From the NCBI GenBank assembly GCA_021824565.1, contig JAKAKL010000108.1:1-50474 (forward strand): a stretch of DNA of 50,474 nucleotides. Reading direction: 5' to 3'. Under the pieces are notes generated by a model that searched no databases, had not been told where the DNA came from, and worked only from the letters and a program-made list of their open reading frames with translations. Below are positions 7,412 through 15,654 of the stretch, in pieces. Numbering within the stretch: the stretch's first letter is position 1; every line of letters begins with the position of its first letter. Source of the DNA: Bacteroidota bacterium. Its GTDB lineage: Bacteria > Bacteroidota > Ignavibacteria > Ignavibacteriales > Ignavibacteriaceae. The translations under genes and the position numbers were made by a program.

Positions 7412-7951
7412 ATGAAAAAGATAATTTCTTTTGCTGCGGCAATCTCAATGTTATTATTGCTTTCGTCAGCTTATGCTCAAAACAAAAATGAAATGACTAA
7501 ATCAGAATTAAAGGTAGGTATGAAAGCGCCTAACTTTAGTCTTGAAGACGCTTACGGTCATCATTTCTCTCTTGCAAAATACAAAGGCAAATCGCCTGTA
7601 ATTGTTTACTTCTATCCTAAAGCCGGTACTGCAGGCTGTACTAAAGAAGCTTGCGGTATTAGAGATGACTGGGGCAAGTTCAAAGCAAAGAAGATTCAGG
7701 TGCTCGGCATCAGCGTAGATACTAAACCCGAAATAATGAAGTTCATTAAAGATAATAACCTTAACTTCCCTCTTCTTTCGGATGCAGGTAAAAAAGTCTC
7801 TAAAGAATACGGCGTTTATAATAAGAATGGCTACGATAACCGTGTTACTTTTATAGTGAATAAGGAAGGTAAGATAACCAACATTATAAAAGTGACGAAC
7901 ATTGAAGAGCATGCGGCGGAAGTCTATAAGATTGCCTTAAAGCTGCTGTAA
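7412..7951 (+). CDS. Exported PrxQ/BCP-type peroxiredoxin
   Basis: A 179-residue atypical 2-Cys peroxiredoxin that reduces hydroperoxides. The signature YPKAGTAGCTKEACGIRD places the peroxidatic cysteine at 76 and the resolving cysteine at 81, the PrxQ spacing. A signal peptide (MKKIISFAAAISMLLLLSSAYAQ) precedes the domain, so the enzyme should work in the periplasm rather than the cytosol where most BCP proteins act. In the usual PrxG-C motif the residue before Gly is Pro; here it is Ala (AGC instead of PGC), a mild change. A ribosome binding site GAGAGG stands just before the ATG. It needs an exported thiol donor, which is not seen in this window. Confidence 0.92.
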   Translation: MKKIISFAAAISMLLLLSSAYAQNKNEMTKSELKVGMKAPNFSLEDAYGHHFSLAKYKGKSPVIVYFYPKAGTAGCTKEACGIRDDWGKFKAKKIQVLGISVDTKPEIMKFIKDNNLNFPLLSDAGKKVSKEYGVYNKNGYDNRVTFIVNKEGKITNIIKVTNIEEHAAEVYKIALKLL

Positions 7952-7965
7952 CAATTCGCATTATA

Positions 7966-8730
7966 TTAAAACGTATGATATAACCCAAGATAATACGCAA
8001 AATGCTTATACGAAGTTATTCCGTTGCCGAGATCGCTTGAGAATAATATTTGGTATGAATCGGCAATAGGGATTCCTCCGCCTAAATGAATTCCGGTGTA
8101 AGCGTTGTCGGTTTGTATCACCGAAGATGTCTGATGAAATAATTCTATTCCAAGGAAGAAATTATCAGTAAAATTATATTGAATTAATATCCCGGTAAAT
8201 TGCCAGTTCTTGTTTCCGTTGCCGGGATTTATCCAGTACCCGCTTCCGCCGTAAACCGTCCATTTGCCGATATCTTTCTGAAGCCAGAGCGGCAGATATA
8301 ATTGAGTCTTGCCGTTCCCTAAATTTCGCGCCGCGTTTCCCGTAGGCACTTCTACAAGCGGGAACGCTGCTATATCCGGTATTACTGAAGATTGGTCTAC
8401 AAATCTATATTTGACTCCGACTTCGGTATCGCCGTAACCTGCATAGGCTGTTTCTCCTTTCGGTATCGAAAATGCCAGCGGCGCAACTATATGAAATTGA
8501 GTATTAGGAAGGATCCCGTAATTAAATTCAATTGCCGGACCTACTCCGCTTGTACCGCCATTATCAGTTACTCCGGTTGAAAATAAATAAAGCTCGCCGC
8601 TTAAATATGGAACCGGTACCGGGTCGTCTGTCCTGAACGGCGGTCCGCCGTAAATATTTTTATCCAATACTAAGAAGAAAAGTACCGTATAAAATAAGAC
8701 TGTTGTTTTATTACTAAATAATAAATTCAC
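7966..8730 (-). CDS. Outer-membrane β-barrel protein of the PF13557-like type
   Basis: This protein of 254 residues starts with a signal sequence (about residues 1-28) and continues GGPPFRTDDPVPVP, a motif frequent at the mature N-terminus of barrel proteins often labelled 'transporter' or phenol-degradation MetA-like. The rest alternates aromatic and glycine-rich amphipathic strands, such as QFHIVAPLAF and VGVKYRFVD, and it ends in an aromatic residue (YHTF), as outer-membrane barrels do. The substrate is unknown. It converges on the peroxiredoxin gene with a 14-bp gap. Confidence 0.75.
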   Translation of the reverse strand: MNLLFSNKTTVLFYTVLFFLVLDKNIYGGPPFRTDDPVPVPYLSGELYLFSTGVTDNGGTSGVGPAIEFNYGILPNTQFHIVAPLAFSIPKGETAYAGYGDTEVGVKYRFVDQSSVIPDIAAFPLVEVPTGNAARNLGNGKTQLYLPLWLQKDIGKWTVYGGSGYWINPGNGNKNWQFTGILIQYNFTDNFFLGIELFHQTSSVIQTDNAYTGIHLGGGIPIADSYQILFSSDLGNGITSYKHFAYYLGLYHTF

Positions 8731-8808
8731 TTCTATGTTTCAATTTAATTCAAATATTTTATTACCAAAATAGGTTACACAATAAAACCATTTTGTGCTT
8801 TGTAATAA

Positions 8809-9810
8809 TTAAAACTGGAATGACATGCTTAGCGAGAATGGATTAGCCTGCAGAGGCGCAGATATATTAGCTTGATTGCTTCCCGATGGATGCCTTAATG
8901 AATAAACATTCCTATAATATTTTCCTACCGTCGACCCGATTGCGTAAGCCATAAAAGCTGCTGCTACCGCGTCCGAGAACCAGTGCATTCCTCCTCTGTT
9001 TACCGAAGATACTCCAAATATTGTGTACGCGACCAAACTGTATCCTGCTGCCTTAAGCCAGGCAGAATTAGGGTAATAATTTATTAACGCCGAAACTACT
9101 GCCATCGTTGTAGAAGTATGCCCCGAAGGCCATCCCCAGAATATTCCGCCTCTCATAAATCCAAATCGAAAACTTTTACTTAGACTTTCCATATCGCTGT
9201 TGTTTCTCCAGTTCGGATTAGGTCTCCCTGTAATTGCCTTTAAAGCGGAATTGTAAAGAAACTCAATTAAGCTCGCCTGCAGCACCGCGTATGAAGCGCC
9301 GACGGCTTCTTCATTATTCTTAATCTTTCCATAAGCGTAGAGCGAACCGCCTGCAATAAACGGAAGAAACATACCCGTGAAAACCACAGGTCTCCCCCAC
9401 TTTCCGTATTCTTCATGCTGATTAAAATAATGTTCCACATAATAATCAACATTCAAGCTTACAATAAGCGCCGTAGAAGCTATCCCTGCAAGATGATAAT
9501 AAATGTTGTTTCCCTTAAAGCTGTCTAAAATATTATTCCCGAAATTTCCGAATAATGTAATATCGGGCGGTGATTGCTGCGCAATTATATTTGATCGATT
9601 GAATAACGAAGCTGAAGCGGAAAATCCGAAGTCATTACCTTTATATGTATTACTTGAATTAAGAGATAACGATATTTTCGGAACTGCCATGTCGCTAAAT
9701 TTAATTGATTGGGAAAAACCTTTAACCTGCGTTAGGGATATCAGTATAAATATTATTGAAAGAATTCTTGCGGGACTCTTTTTCAGCAGTACGTTACAAA
9801 TACAGTTCAT
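8809..9810 (-). CDS. PAP2-family phosphatase, exported or membrane-anchored
   Basis: The three PAP2 signature blocks are present in order: K-A-I-T-G-R-P, PSGHTS, and NRGGMHWFSD (the usual SRxxxxxHxxxD with Asn for Ser). These hold the acid-phosphatase/lipid-phosphatase histidines and arginines. The protein is 333 residues, with a signal-like N-terminus (residues about 13-35) and four to five hydrophobic helices. A likely role is dephosphorylation of an envelope lipid such as undecaprenyl pyrophosphate or phosphatidate, on the periplasmic side. The long N-terminal extension before the core (about 90 residues) is typical for Bacteroidota-type members. Confidence 0.9.
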   Translation of the reverse strand: MNCICNVLLKKSPARILSIIFILISLTQVKGFSQSIKFSDMAVPKISLSLNSSNTYKGNDFGFSASASLFNRSNIIAQQSPPDITLFGNFGNNILDSFKGNNIYYHLAGIASTALIVSLNVDYYVEHYFNQHEEYGKWGRPVVFTGMFLPFIAGGSLYAYGKIKNNEEAVGASYAVLQASLIEFLYNSALKAITGRPNPNWRNNSDMESLSKSFRFGFMRGGIFWGWPSGHTSTTMAVVSALINYYPNSAWLKAAGYSLVAYTIFGVSSVNRGGMHWFSDAVAAAFMAYAIGSTVGKYYRNVYSLRHPSGSNQANISAPLQANPFSLSMSFQF

Positions 9811-9879
9811 TTAATTATTGCAGTTTTAATTTTCAAACATACTATATTATAATTTATTAAGAAATGTTGCTTATCCGGT

Positions 9880-9909
9880 TTGACTTTTCATGCGACATAA
9901 ACGTATTTT
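9880..9909 (+). promoter_or_regulatory. Candidate promoter of tRNA-Arg
   Basis: TTGACT at 9880-9885 and TATTTT at 9904-9909 are separated by 18 bases and lie about 22 bases before the tRNA. The fit to the primary sigma-factor consensus is moderate. Confidence 0.4.
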
Positions 9910-9931
9910 TACTTAGGAACATTTTATTCAT

Positions 9932-10005
9932 GCGCCCGTAGCTCAACTGGATAGAGCACTTGACTTCGGATCAAGCGGTTGAGGGTTCGAATCCTTCCGG
10001 GCGTA
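9932..10005 (+). tRNA. tRNA-Arg (anticodon TCG)
   Basis: A full cloverleaf can be folded: acceptor GCGCCCG with CGGGCGT, D-arm GCTC/GAGC, anticodon stem CTTGA/TCAAG with loop CTTCGGA (anticodon TCG), and T-arm GAGGG-TTCGAAT-CCTTC. The length is 74 bases with discriminator A. CCA is not encoded. It decodes CGA and probably other CGN codons. Confidence 0.95.
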
Positions 10006-10048
10006 CTTAAGTTACTGAAGAAAAAATAATCATATTATTGAAAATCGA

Positions 10049-10522
10049 ATGCTCTTTGATGAACACGTTTATAAGTTTATGTTCGCAGCACTTCAAGAAG
10101 CTGAAGCTGCTCTCGAACAGAACGAAGTTCCCGTTGGCGCTGTTATTGTTCACAAAGATAGAATAATTGGACGAGGTTACAACCAGGTTGAGAAGCTGAA
10201 AGATCCGACAGCACACGCGGAAATGATCGCTGTTACCGCCGCTTCGAATCATCTCGGCGACTGGCGTTTGAATGAATGCGACATTTACGTAACTCTTGAG
10301 CCTTGTGTAATGTGCACGGGCGCTTTGCTTGCTGCCCGCATCCGAAGTATATATTTTGCAGATTATGATCCTAAGTTCGGCGCATGCGGCTCTCTCTATA
10401 ATATTGCAGAAGAAGGAAAATATAATCATAAGATAAAAACTTATTCCGGTATTTATTCATTTGAAAGCAAGGAGCTTCTTAAACGATTTTTCTCTAATAT
10501 CCGTAAGGACAATCTTAACTGA
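10049..10522 (+). CDS. tadA: tRNA-specific adenosine deaminase TadA
   Basis: This 157-residue zinc deaminase converts the wobble adenosine of tRNA-Arg(ACG) to inosine. The catalytic HAE motif is at 56-58 and the zinc-binding PCVMC motif at 85-89. VPVGAVIVHKD at the N-terminus and GACGSLYNI after the second motif also fit TadA. The gene lies only 43 bases after a tRNA-Arg gene, and the two could be cotranscribed, but that tRNA reads CGA through TCG and is not the TadA substrate. Other cytidine/guanine deaminases are less likely given the motif spacing. Confidence 0.93.
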   Translation: MLFDEHVYKFMFAALQEAEAALEQNEVPVGAVIVHKDRIIGRGYNQVEKLKDPTAHAEMIAVTAASNHLGDWRLNECDIYVTLEPCVMCTGALLAARIRSIYFADYDPKFGACGSLYNIAEEGKYNHKIKTYSGIYSFESKELLKRFFSNIRKDNLN

Positions 10523-10590
10523 CGCTACAAAATGGCGCTTGTTAAATAATTCAAACAATCATAACTTTGATTAAACATTAAGGAAAACTA

Positions 10591-11256
10591 ATGCGAATTA
10601 TATTATTTGGGTCTCCCGGTGTTGGAAAGGGAACACAAGCAAAAATTATTTCTTCAGAATTGAAAATCCCTCATATATCTACCGGCGATATTTTAAGACA
10701 GGCTGTTGTCGATCAAACGCCTCTTGGTCTTGCCGCTAAGGAAGCAATGAAAAAAGGCGAGCTTGTTTCTGACGAAATAATGATAGGTTTAATTAAGGAT
10801 ACTTTGAATAATAGCGAATGTTCAAACGGCTTTATACTCGACGGCTTCCCCAGGACTTTGCTTCAAGCTGAAGAACTCGACGAGCTTTTTGATCAATTAA
10901 ATATTACTGATGTCCGCATTGTTATTATCTCCGCTAATGAGGACGAAATTGTAAGAAGGCTTACTAATCGAAGAGCTTGCAAGAATTGCGGAAATATTTT
11001 TAATTATAACGACATCAAAGAGCTTACATCATGTCCAAACTGCGGAGAGTCGGACAGCTTTTATCAAAGAGAAGATGATAAAGAAGACGTTATACGCAAC
11101 AGATTAAAAATATATAAGAAAAATACCGAGCCTGTATTAAACTATTTTCAAAATAAAAAGAATGAAATTTATATTGACGGGCTTGCTCCTATCGAGGATG
11201 TAACAAAGAATATCTTGGATGAATTGAAGAAGGCAGATAAGAAAATTACTGCTTAG
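10591..11256 (+). CDS. adk: Adenylate kinase
   Basis: A long-type adenylate kinase (221 residues) that interconverts ATP + AMP and 2 ADP. It begins with the P-loop GSPGVGKGTQ, has the AMP-site block STGDILR and DGFPRT, and carries a zinc-binding LID with Cys130, Cys133, Cys148 and Cys151 instead of the hydrogen-bonded LID of enterobacteria. AAGGA sits upstream of the ATG. The 3' end overlaps the convergent ABC ATPase gene by 11 bp. Confidence 0.97.
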   Translation: MRIILFGSPGVGKGTQAKIISSELKIPHISTGDILRQAVVDQTPLGLAAKEAMKKGELVSDEIMIGLIKDTLNNSECSNGFILDGFPRTLLQAEELDELFDQLNITDVRIVIISANEDEIVRRLTNRRACKNCGNIFNYNDIKELTSCPNCGESDSFYQREDDKEDVIRNRLKIYKKNTEPVLNYFQNKKNEIYIDGLAPIEDVTKNILDELKKADKKITA

Positions 11257-11917
11257 GCTTCAGTACAACTTTGAGAGCTTTGCCGTCTTCAATCTTAATT
11301 ATTTTTGCATTGTGGCTTTTGATCAGCTCATAATTATGTGTTGCAAGAATTACAGCCGTTCCGCGGGCATTTATCTTTTTAATTATATCCAAAATTTCCA
11401 GCGATGTTTCCGGATCTAAATTGCCTGTCGGCTCATCAGCTAAAATCAGCATCGGGTCGTTCACTATAGCTCTGGCTATAGCTATGCGCTGCTTTTCCCC
11501 GCCGGATAATTCATCGGGCATGCTGTATCTCCGGTGAGACAATCCTACATCGGTTAAAGCATCGTTTACTCTTTTCTTTATTTCGCTTCTTGTCCGGCTG
11601 GTTGCCTCTAATACGAATGAGAGGTTCTCGTAAATGTTTCTGTCTCTTAACAGCTTAAAGTCCTGGAAGATAATTCCGAGCTTCCTTCTCAGCATCGGAA
11701 GCTCACGCGGCTTTATGGTTTGGGAATCGTACTTGTCGAAAATAATTCTGCCGTATGAAGGAAGAATATTCATATAAATTAATTGAAGAAACGTGCTCTT
11801 GCCTGCCCCGCTTTTACCAATAACATAACAGAATTCGTTCTGGCTTAAATCGAAATTAAGATCGGAAAACACGGGCTGGGCCTGGTAATTAAATTCTACG
11901 TTCTTAAATGACAGCAT
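11246..11917 (-). CDS. FtsE/LolD-like ABC transporter ATPase
   Basis: This ATPase subunit has 223 residues. Walker A is GKSGAGKST, the signature LSGGEKQR, Walker B LILADEPTGNLDP, and the H-loop ATHNY. The sequence GRIIFDKYDS...RRKLGIIFQDFKLL is very close to FtsE, the partner of FtsX in septal peptidoglycan hydrolase control. It starts in a TAATG overlap with the pdxA stop codon, so it is translated from the same mRNA. No permease gene is next to it, so its membrane partner must be encoded elsewhere. LolD-type or MacB-type ATPases are alternatives. Confidence 0.88.
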   Translation of the reverse strand: MLSFKNVEFNYQAQPVFSDLNFDLSQNEFCYVIGKSGAGKSTFLQLIYMNILPSYGRIIFDKYDSQTIKPRELPMLRRKLGIIFQDFKLLRDRNIYENLSFVLEATSRTRSEIKKRVNDALTDVGLSHRRYSMPDELSGGEKQRIAIARAIVNDPMLILADEPTGNLDPETSLEILDIIKKINARGTAVILATHNYELIKSHNAKIIKIEDGKALKVVLKPKQ

Positions 11918-12906
11918 TATTTTCTTTCATTTATTTTTCTGTTGTTAACAATTTTTTCCGCGTAAGAAAAAGCCTGGAGGATACTTGATTCATCGGCTTT
12001 ATTTTTTCCGGCAATATCAAATGCAGTTCCATGATCCGGTGATGTTCTAACAATAGGCAAGCCCGCAGTATAATTAACGCCCATTCCAAAGTTCAGCAGC
12101 TTAAAAGGTATCAAGACCTGGTCATGATACATTCCGAGCACCATATCATAATTAGAATAAAGCCTGTTGGCAAAGAATGCATCCGGCGAAAATGTACCGA
12201 AGAAATTCTTTGAATATTTTTTTCTGTTTATAACCGGCTTAATTATTTCTTCTTCTTCGCTTCCTATGAATCCGTTTTCTCCCGCATGCGGATTAAGTCC
12301 GAGCACAGCAATTTTAGGCGAGCTTATTCTTAAATCCTTTTTAAGCATATCTAATAATAAATCAAACTTAGCGCTGATTAAATCTTCGTTTATCAAGCGG
12401 GATATATTTTTTACCGGCTCGTGAATCGTCATTAAAGCGGCATTCATTTTAGCAGAAAGAAAAGTCATTGCGTAATCTTTCCGTTTGCTCCACTTTGCAT
12501 ACATCTCGGTATGACCGGGAAAATTTATTCCTGCAAGCTTCAGAGCGGTCTTAGAAATAGGCGCGGTAATTATTCCATCAGCAATTCCAACGTCAGCTAA
12601 TTCAAATGAAAGTTTAATCGCGTTAAATGCCGCGTCGCCGCTCTCTGCAGTAGGAAATCCAGTTTGCTGTTTTGCGTTACCAATATTAAAAATAATAACG
12701 TCATTGAAATCGAAAAATTCTTTACTGTCTATGATTTTATATCTGAAGTTAACACGGACTTTCTTTATAGTCTGAAGAAAGACATTTTCAGGGCAAATAA
12801 AAATAAATTTTGAGGATCTTCTCCGGTATAATTTATTCAGAGCTTTTAGTGTAATTTCCGGACCGATTCCATTTATATCTCCGCAGGTAAAAACAAAATT
12901 ATTCAT
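11917..12906 (-). CDS. pdxA: 4-hydroxythreonine-4-phosphate dehydrogenase PdxA
   Basis: This enzyme oxidises 4-phosphohydroxy-L-threonine with NAD in the DXP-dependent pyridoxal phosphate pathway. The protein has 329 residues, the family length. Visible hallmarks are GDINGIGPEI at the N-terminus, the metal-binding histidines in FPGHTEMYAKW and GMYHDQVLIPFK, and the C-terminal TSPDHGTAFDIAGKNKAD block. It starts 2 bases after the GWxTD gene and overlaps the ABC ATPase by one base, so the three are one transcription unit. Confidence 0.96.
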   Translation of the reverse strand: MNNFVFTCGDINGIGPEITLKALNKLYRRRSSKFIFICPENVFLQTIKKVRVNFRYKIIDSKEFFDFNDVIIFNIGNAKQQTGFPTAESGDAAFNAIKLSFELADVGIADGIITAPISKTALKLAGINFPGHTEMYAKWSKRKDYAMTFLSAKMNAALMTIHEPVKNISRLINEDLISAKFDLLLDMLKKDLRISSPKIAVLGLNPHAGENGFIGSEEEEIIKPVINRKKYSKNFFGTFSPDAFFANRLYSNYDMVLGMYHDQVLIPFKLLNFGMGVNYTAGLPIVRTSPDHGTAFDIAGKNKADESSILQAFSYAEKIVNNRKINERK

Positions 12907-12908
12907 AC

Positions 12909-14189
12909 TTATTTCAGCTTAAAATTTCCCGTGCCGTCGTTGTCAATAAAAACAAATTCCCTCTTTGGTTTAGAGTATATCCAGGTCTCAACTACTTTGC
13001 CGTATTGATTGGACGACCTTTCTATTTTCTGCGGCGCTCCGAACTGGATATAAATTTTAGCTCTATCGGTCTCAATTCCGCTCTTGCCGGAAATAGTTGC
13101 AAAATTTCTTGCGGCGAAATCGATACGCGAATAATATTCTTTCATCAACGGATTATAAGTATCGCGGGCAGAAGGACGATATTTCTTCCAGTAATTGTAT
13201 AATGCCTCTTTATATTCATCGGATTTTGCGCGAAGCAGATTGTTAATAACCGAATCCGGCTCTATATATTTTAAGAGTTTGATTGCCGCTTCCGGGCTGC
13301 GCAGAGAGAATGGCTTATCAAACCAGATAACTTTCTTGATGAACGGCTTAGATACTTTACCGCCGTCCGCTTTTACAAAGATCGATATCTCCCCTTCGGA
13401 GAAAGCGGGCAAATCTGAAATAATAAAATTATTTAGAATATGATCCTTTGATTCCCCAAGTACCACATCGTTCCCGCTGCACGCCTTAAACTGAATGTCC
13501 GATTGAAAATGATCAAAGATGTCGGCTCTGTAAACCGTATCCGAATTATTTCTAATAACAACATTTATTTTTTTTACGGATGTATCGGAGCACGGAATAA
13601 GTATTTCGTTTGTGCTGTCGGAGTAAGGGAAAGAGTCGTCGAAATTTGTTAAGGTAAAAAGACTGTCATTATGACAAAGAGTTTTTTCACGGCTAACAAT
13701 AATAGGCGAATAAAAAATCCCGTTTATCAATTGATTGGTATCCAAGAATAAATCGCGAAGTTTAATTTGAACATTCGTATGGAGGTCAGTAAAGAACGGA
13801 AGGATCTTATACCGCCCGTCTTTAATATTGAAGCTGACCACGTTTTGGTAATAATTATTCTTATTTAACGTTTCATCAAAATCGTTGACATAGAATTTTT
13901 CTTCTTCTATTTGCCTTGTGACATGATTAGAAGCGGTATCGGTAATTTCCAAAGCAAGCCTGAAAGAAGCCAGATACCTGTCATCATCTTTAATAAATAC
14001 CAGCCGTGAATACGGAATACGGTAGGAAAAAGATATTAGGTTTGCTGAATCTCTAAGGACAGAATGTACTTCAGTATAAAAAAATTGCTGCGCTAAGTCA
14101 GGTTTTTCAAATTCATTTCTAAATTTTTGCCTTTGTGCAAAGCCTTGAGCAAATATTACAACTGCAATAAAAATTATTTTTCTAATCAC
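12909..14189 (-). CDS. Exported GWxTD-domain protein
   Basis: The protein is 426 residues with an N-terminal signal peptide (MIRKIIFIAVVIFAQGFAQ). The last 130 residues correspond to the GWxTD domain: YYSRIDFAARNF, then GIETDRAKIYIQFGAP, then a VETWIYSKP block. The name-giving Trp is replaced (G-I-E-T-D instead of G-W-x-T-D). The preceding 280 residues are β-rich. GWxTD proteins are common in Bacteroidota, Chlorobi and Acidobacteria but have no established function. It heads the pdxA-ABC ATPase transcription unit. Confidence 0.82.
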   Translation of the reverse strand: MIRKIIFIAVVIFAQGFAQRQKFRNEFEKPDLAQQFFYTEVHSVLRDSANLISFSYRIPYSRLVFIKDDDRYLASFRLALEITDTASNHVTRQIEEEKFYVNDFDETLNKNNYYQNVVSFNIKDGRYKILPFFTDLHTNVQIKLRDLFLDTNQLINGIFYSPIIVSREKTLCHNDSLFTLTNFDDSFPYSDSTNEILIPCSDTSVKKINVVIRNNSDTVYRADIFDHFQSDIQFKACSGNDVVLGESKDHILNNFIISDLPAFSEGEISIFVKADGGKVSKPFIKKVIWFDKPFSLRSPEAAIKLLKYIEPDSVINNLLRAKSDEYKEALYNYWKKYRPSARDTYNPLMKEYYSRIDFAARNFATISGKSGIETDRAKIYIQFGAPQKIERSSNQYGKVVETWIYSKPKREFVFIDNDGTGNFKLK

Positions 14190-14216
14190 ATCATTAGACG
14201 GATTTTAAAAATGAAT

Positions 14217-15470
14217 TTAGCTGTTCATGTTATTTAAGAAGTCTTTGTTATTCTTCGTACCTCTAATTTTGTCGAGCAGGAAGTCCATTGCTTCTACAGG
14301 AGAAAACTCGCTTAAAATTTTTCTAAGTATCCAGACTTTGCCGAGGTCGTCTTCTTTCATCAACAAGTCTTCGCGTCTTGTACCTGAACGGTTAACATCA
14401 ATTGCAGGGAAAATTCTTCTATCGCTTAAGTCCCTGTTAAGAACTAGTTCCATGTTGCCTGTGCCTTTGAATTCTTCAAAGATAACATCATCCATTCTGC
14501 TTCCGGTATCAATCAATGCGGTTGCGATAATAGTTAAACTGCCGCCGTCTTCGGTATTTCTTGCGGCTCCGAAAAATCTTTTTGGTTTATGAAGAGCGTT
14601 TGCGTCAACACCGCCGGAGAGTATTCTTCCGCTGTGCGGCACTACTATGTTGTGTGCTCTTGCAAGTCTCGTAATACTATCAAGCAGAATAACAACGTCT
14701 TCTTTTGCTTCAACAAGGCGTTTTGCTTTTTCAATAACCATATCCGCAACCTGGACGTGGCGTTCGGCAGGTTCGTCAAAAGTAGAACTTATTACTTCGG
14801 CTTTTACGGAACGCTCCATATCCGTAACTTCCTCAGGACGCTCATCGATTAGAAGAATAATTAATTTTATTTCAGGATGGTTACGCGTAATAGAGTTCGC
14901 AATTTTCTGAAGCAGGATTGTTTTACCGCTTTTGGGAGGCGATACAATCAAACCACGCTGTCCTTTTCCTATAGGCGAAAGCAAATCCACAATTCTCATC
15001 GAATACTCACCAGGCGCGGACTCAAGATTAATTCTCTTTGTTGGATAGACCGGGACAAGGTTATCGAACAGCGTTCGCTCTCTTATTCCTTCCGGCGCGA
15101 GATTGTTTACCGCTTCTACACGAAGCAGAGCAAAAAACCTTTCGCCTTCTTTTGGAGGTCTTACCTGACCGCTTACAAAATCACCTGTTCTCAGGCTGAA
15201 CTTTTTTATTTGAGAGGGCGATACATATATATCGTCCGGCGAAGGAAGATAATTATAATCCGACGATCTTAAAAATCCATATCCGTCAGGCAGCACTTCC
15301 AGCACGCCTTTCGAGAAGGTTAGTCCGTCTTTTGCGGTTTGCGCTTCAAGGATTTTAAAGATTAATTCTTGTTTTCTCAGGTCGCTGTACCCGGCAATGT
15401 TTAATTCTTTGGCAATCGTATTTAACTCAACAATCTTTTTTGACTTGAGTTCAGAAATATCCATTGGCAT
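14217..15470 (-). CDS. rho: Transcription termination factor Rho
   Basis: Rho is a hexameric RNA-dependent ATPase that terminates transcription. The 417-residue protein shows the N-terminal helical Rho domain (residues 1-45), the cold-shock-like RNA-binding domain around [15 protein letters not shown], Walker A SPPKSGKT, Walker [11 protein letters not shown], and the Q/R-loop block [16 protein letters not shown]. There is no long Asn/Gly-rich insertion of the type seen in some Bacteroidota Rho proteins. It is followed by the GWxTD gene after 27 bases. Confidence 0.98.
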   Translation of the reverse strand: MPMDISELKSKKIVELNTIAKELNIAGYSDLRKQELIFKILEAQTAKDGLTFSKGVLEVLPDGYGFLRSSDYNYLPSPDDIYVSPSQIKKFSLRTGDFVSGQVRPPKEGERFFALLRVEAVNNLAPEGIRERTLFDNLVPVYPTKRINLESAPGEYSMRIVDLLSPIGKGQRGLIVSPPKSGKTILLQKIANSITRNHPEIKLIILLIDERPEEVTDMERSVKAEVISSTFDEPAERHVQVADMVIEKAKRLVEAKEDVVILLDSITRLARAHNIVVPHSGRILSGGVDANALHKPKRFFGAARNTEDGGSLTIIATALIDTGSRMDDVIFEEFKGTGNMELVLNRDLSDRRIFPAIDVNRSGTRREDLLMKEDDLGKVWILRKILSEFSPVEAMDFLLDKIRGTKNNKDFLNNMNS

Positions 15471-15654
15471 TTTTTATTGTCCTATTAAATTTGTGATGAG
15501 ATTATTTACTTGGTTTGATGTTATGTAACACACTATTTACTAAAAAATTTTTCTGGAAAAACTACTATGAGGTTTCTTTTATAATTCAAACATCTTTTAA
15601 TTGTTGAAAGGAACAAGAGGTTTAATCCAAACATAATGTTATTAAAAAAGAATG

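Noticed and set aside
6212-9810. Group of envelope genes as one functional system
   Set aside because: Genes lie on both strands with separate spacing, so no operon or shared role can be supported.
10523-10590. Possible terminator after tadA
   Set aside because: Only a weak CGC/GCG pairing without T-run; not enough to call.
14227-15272. Several plus-strand ORFs opposite rho
   Set aside because: They overlap the highly conserved rho frame, have no ribosome binding site and no recognisable domain.
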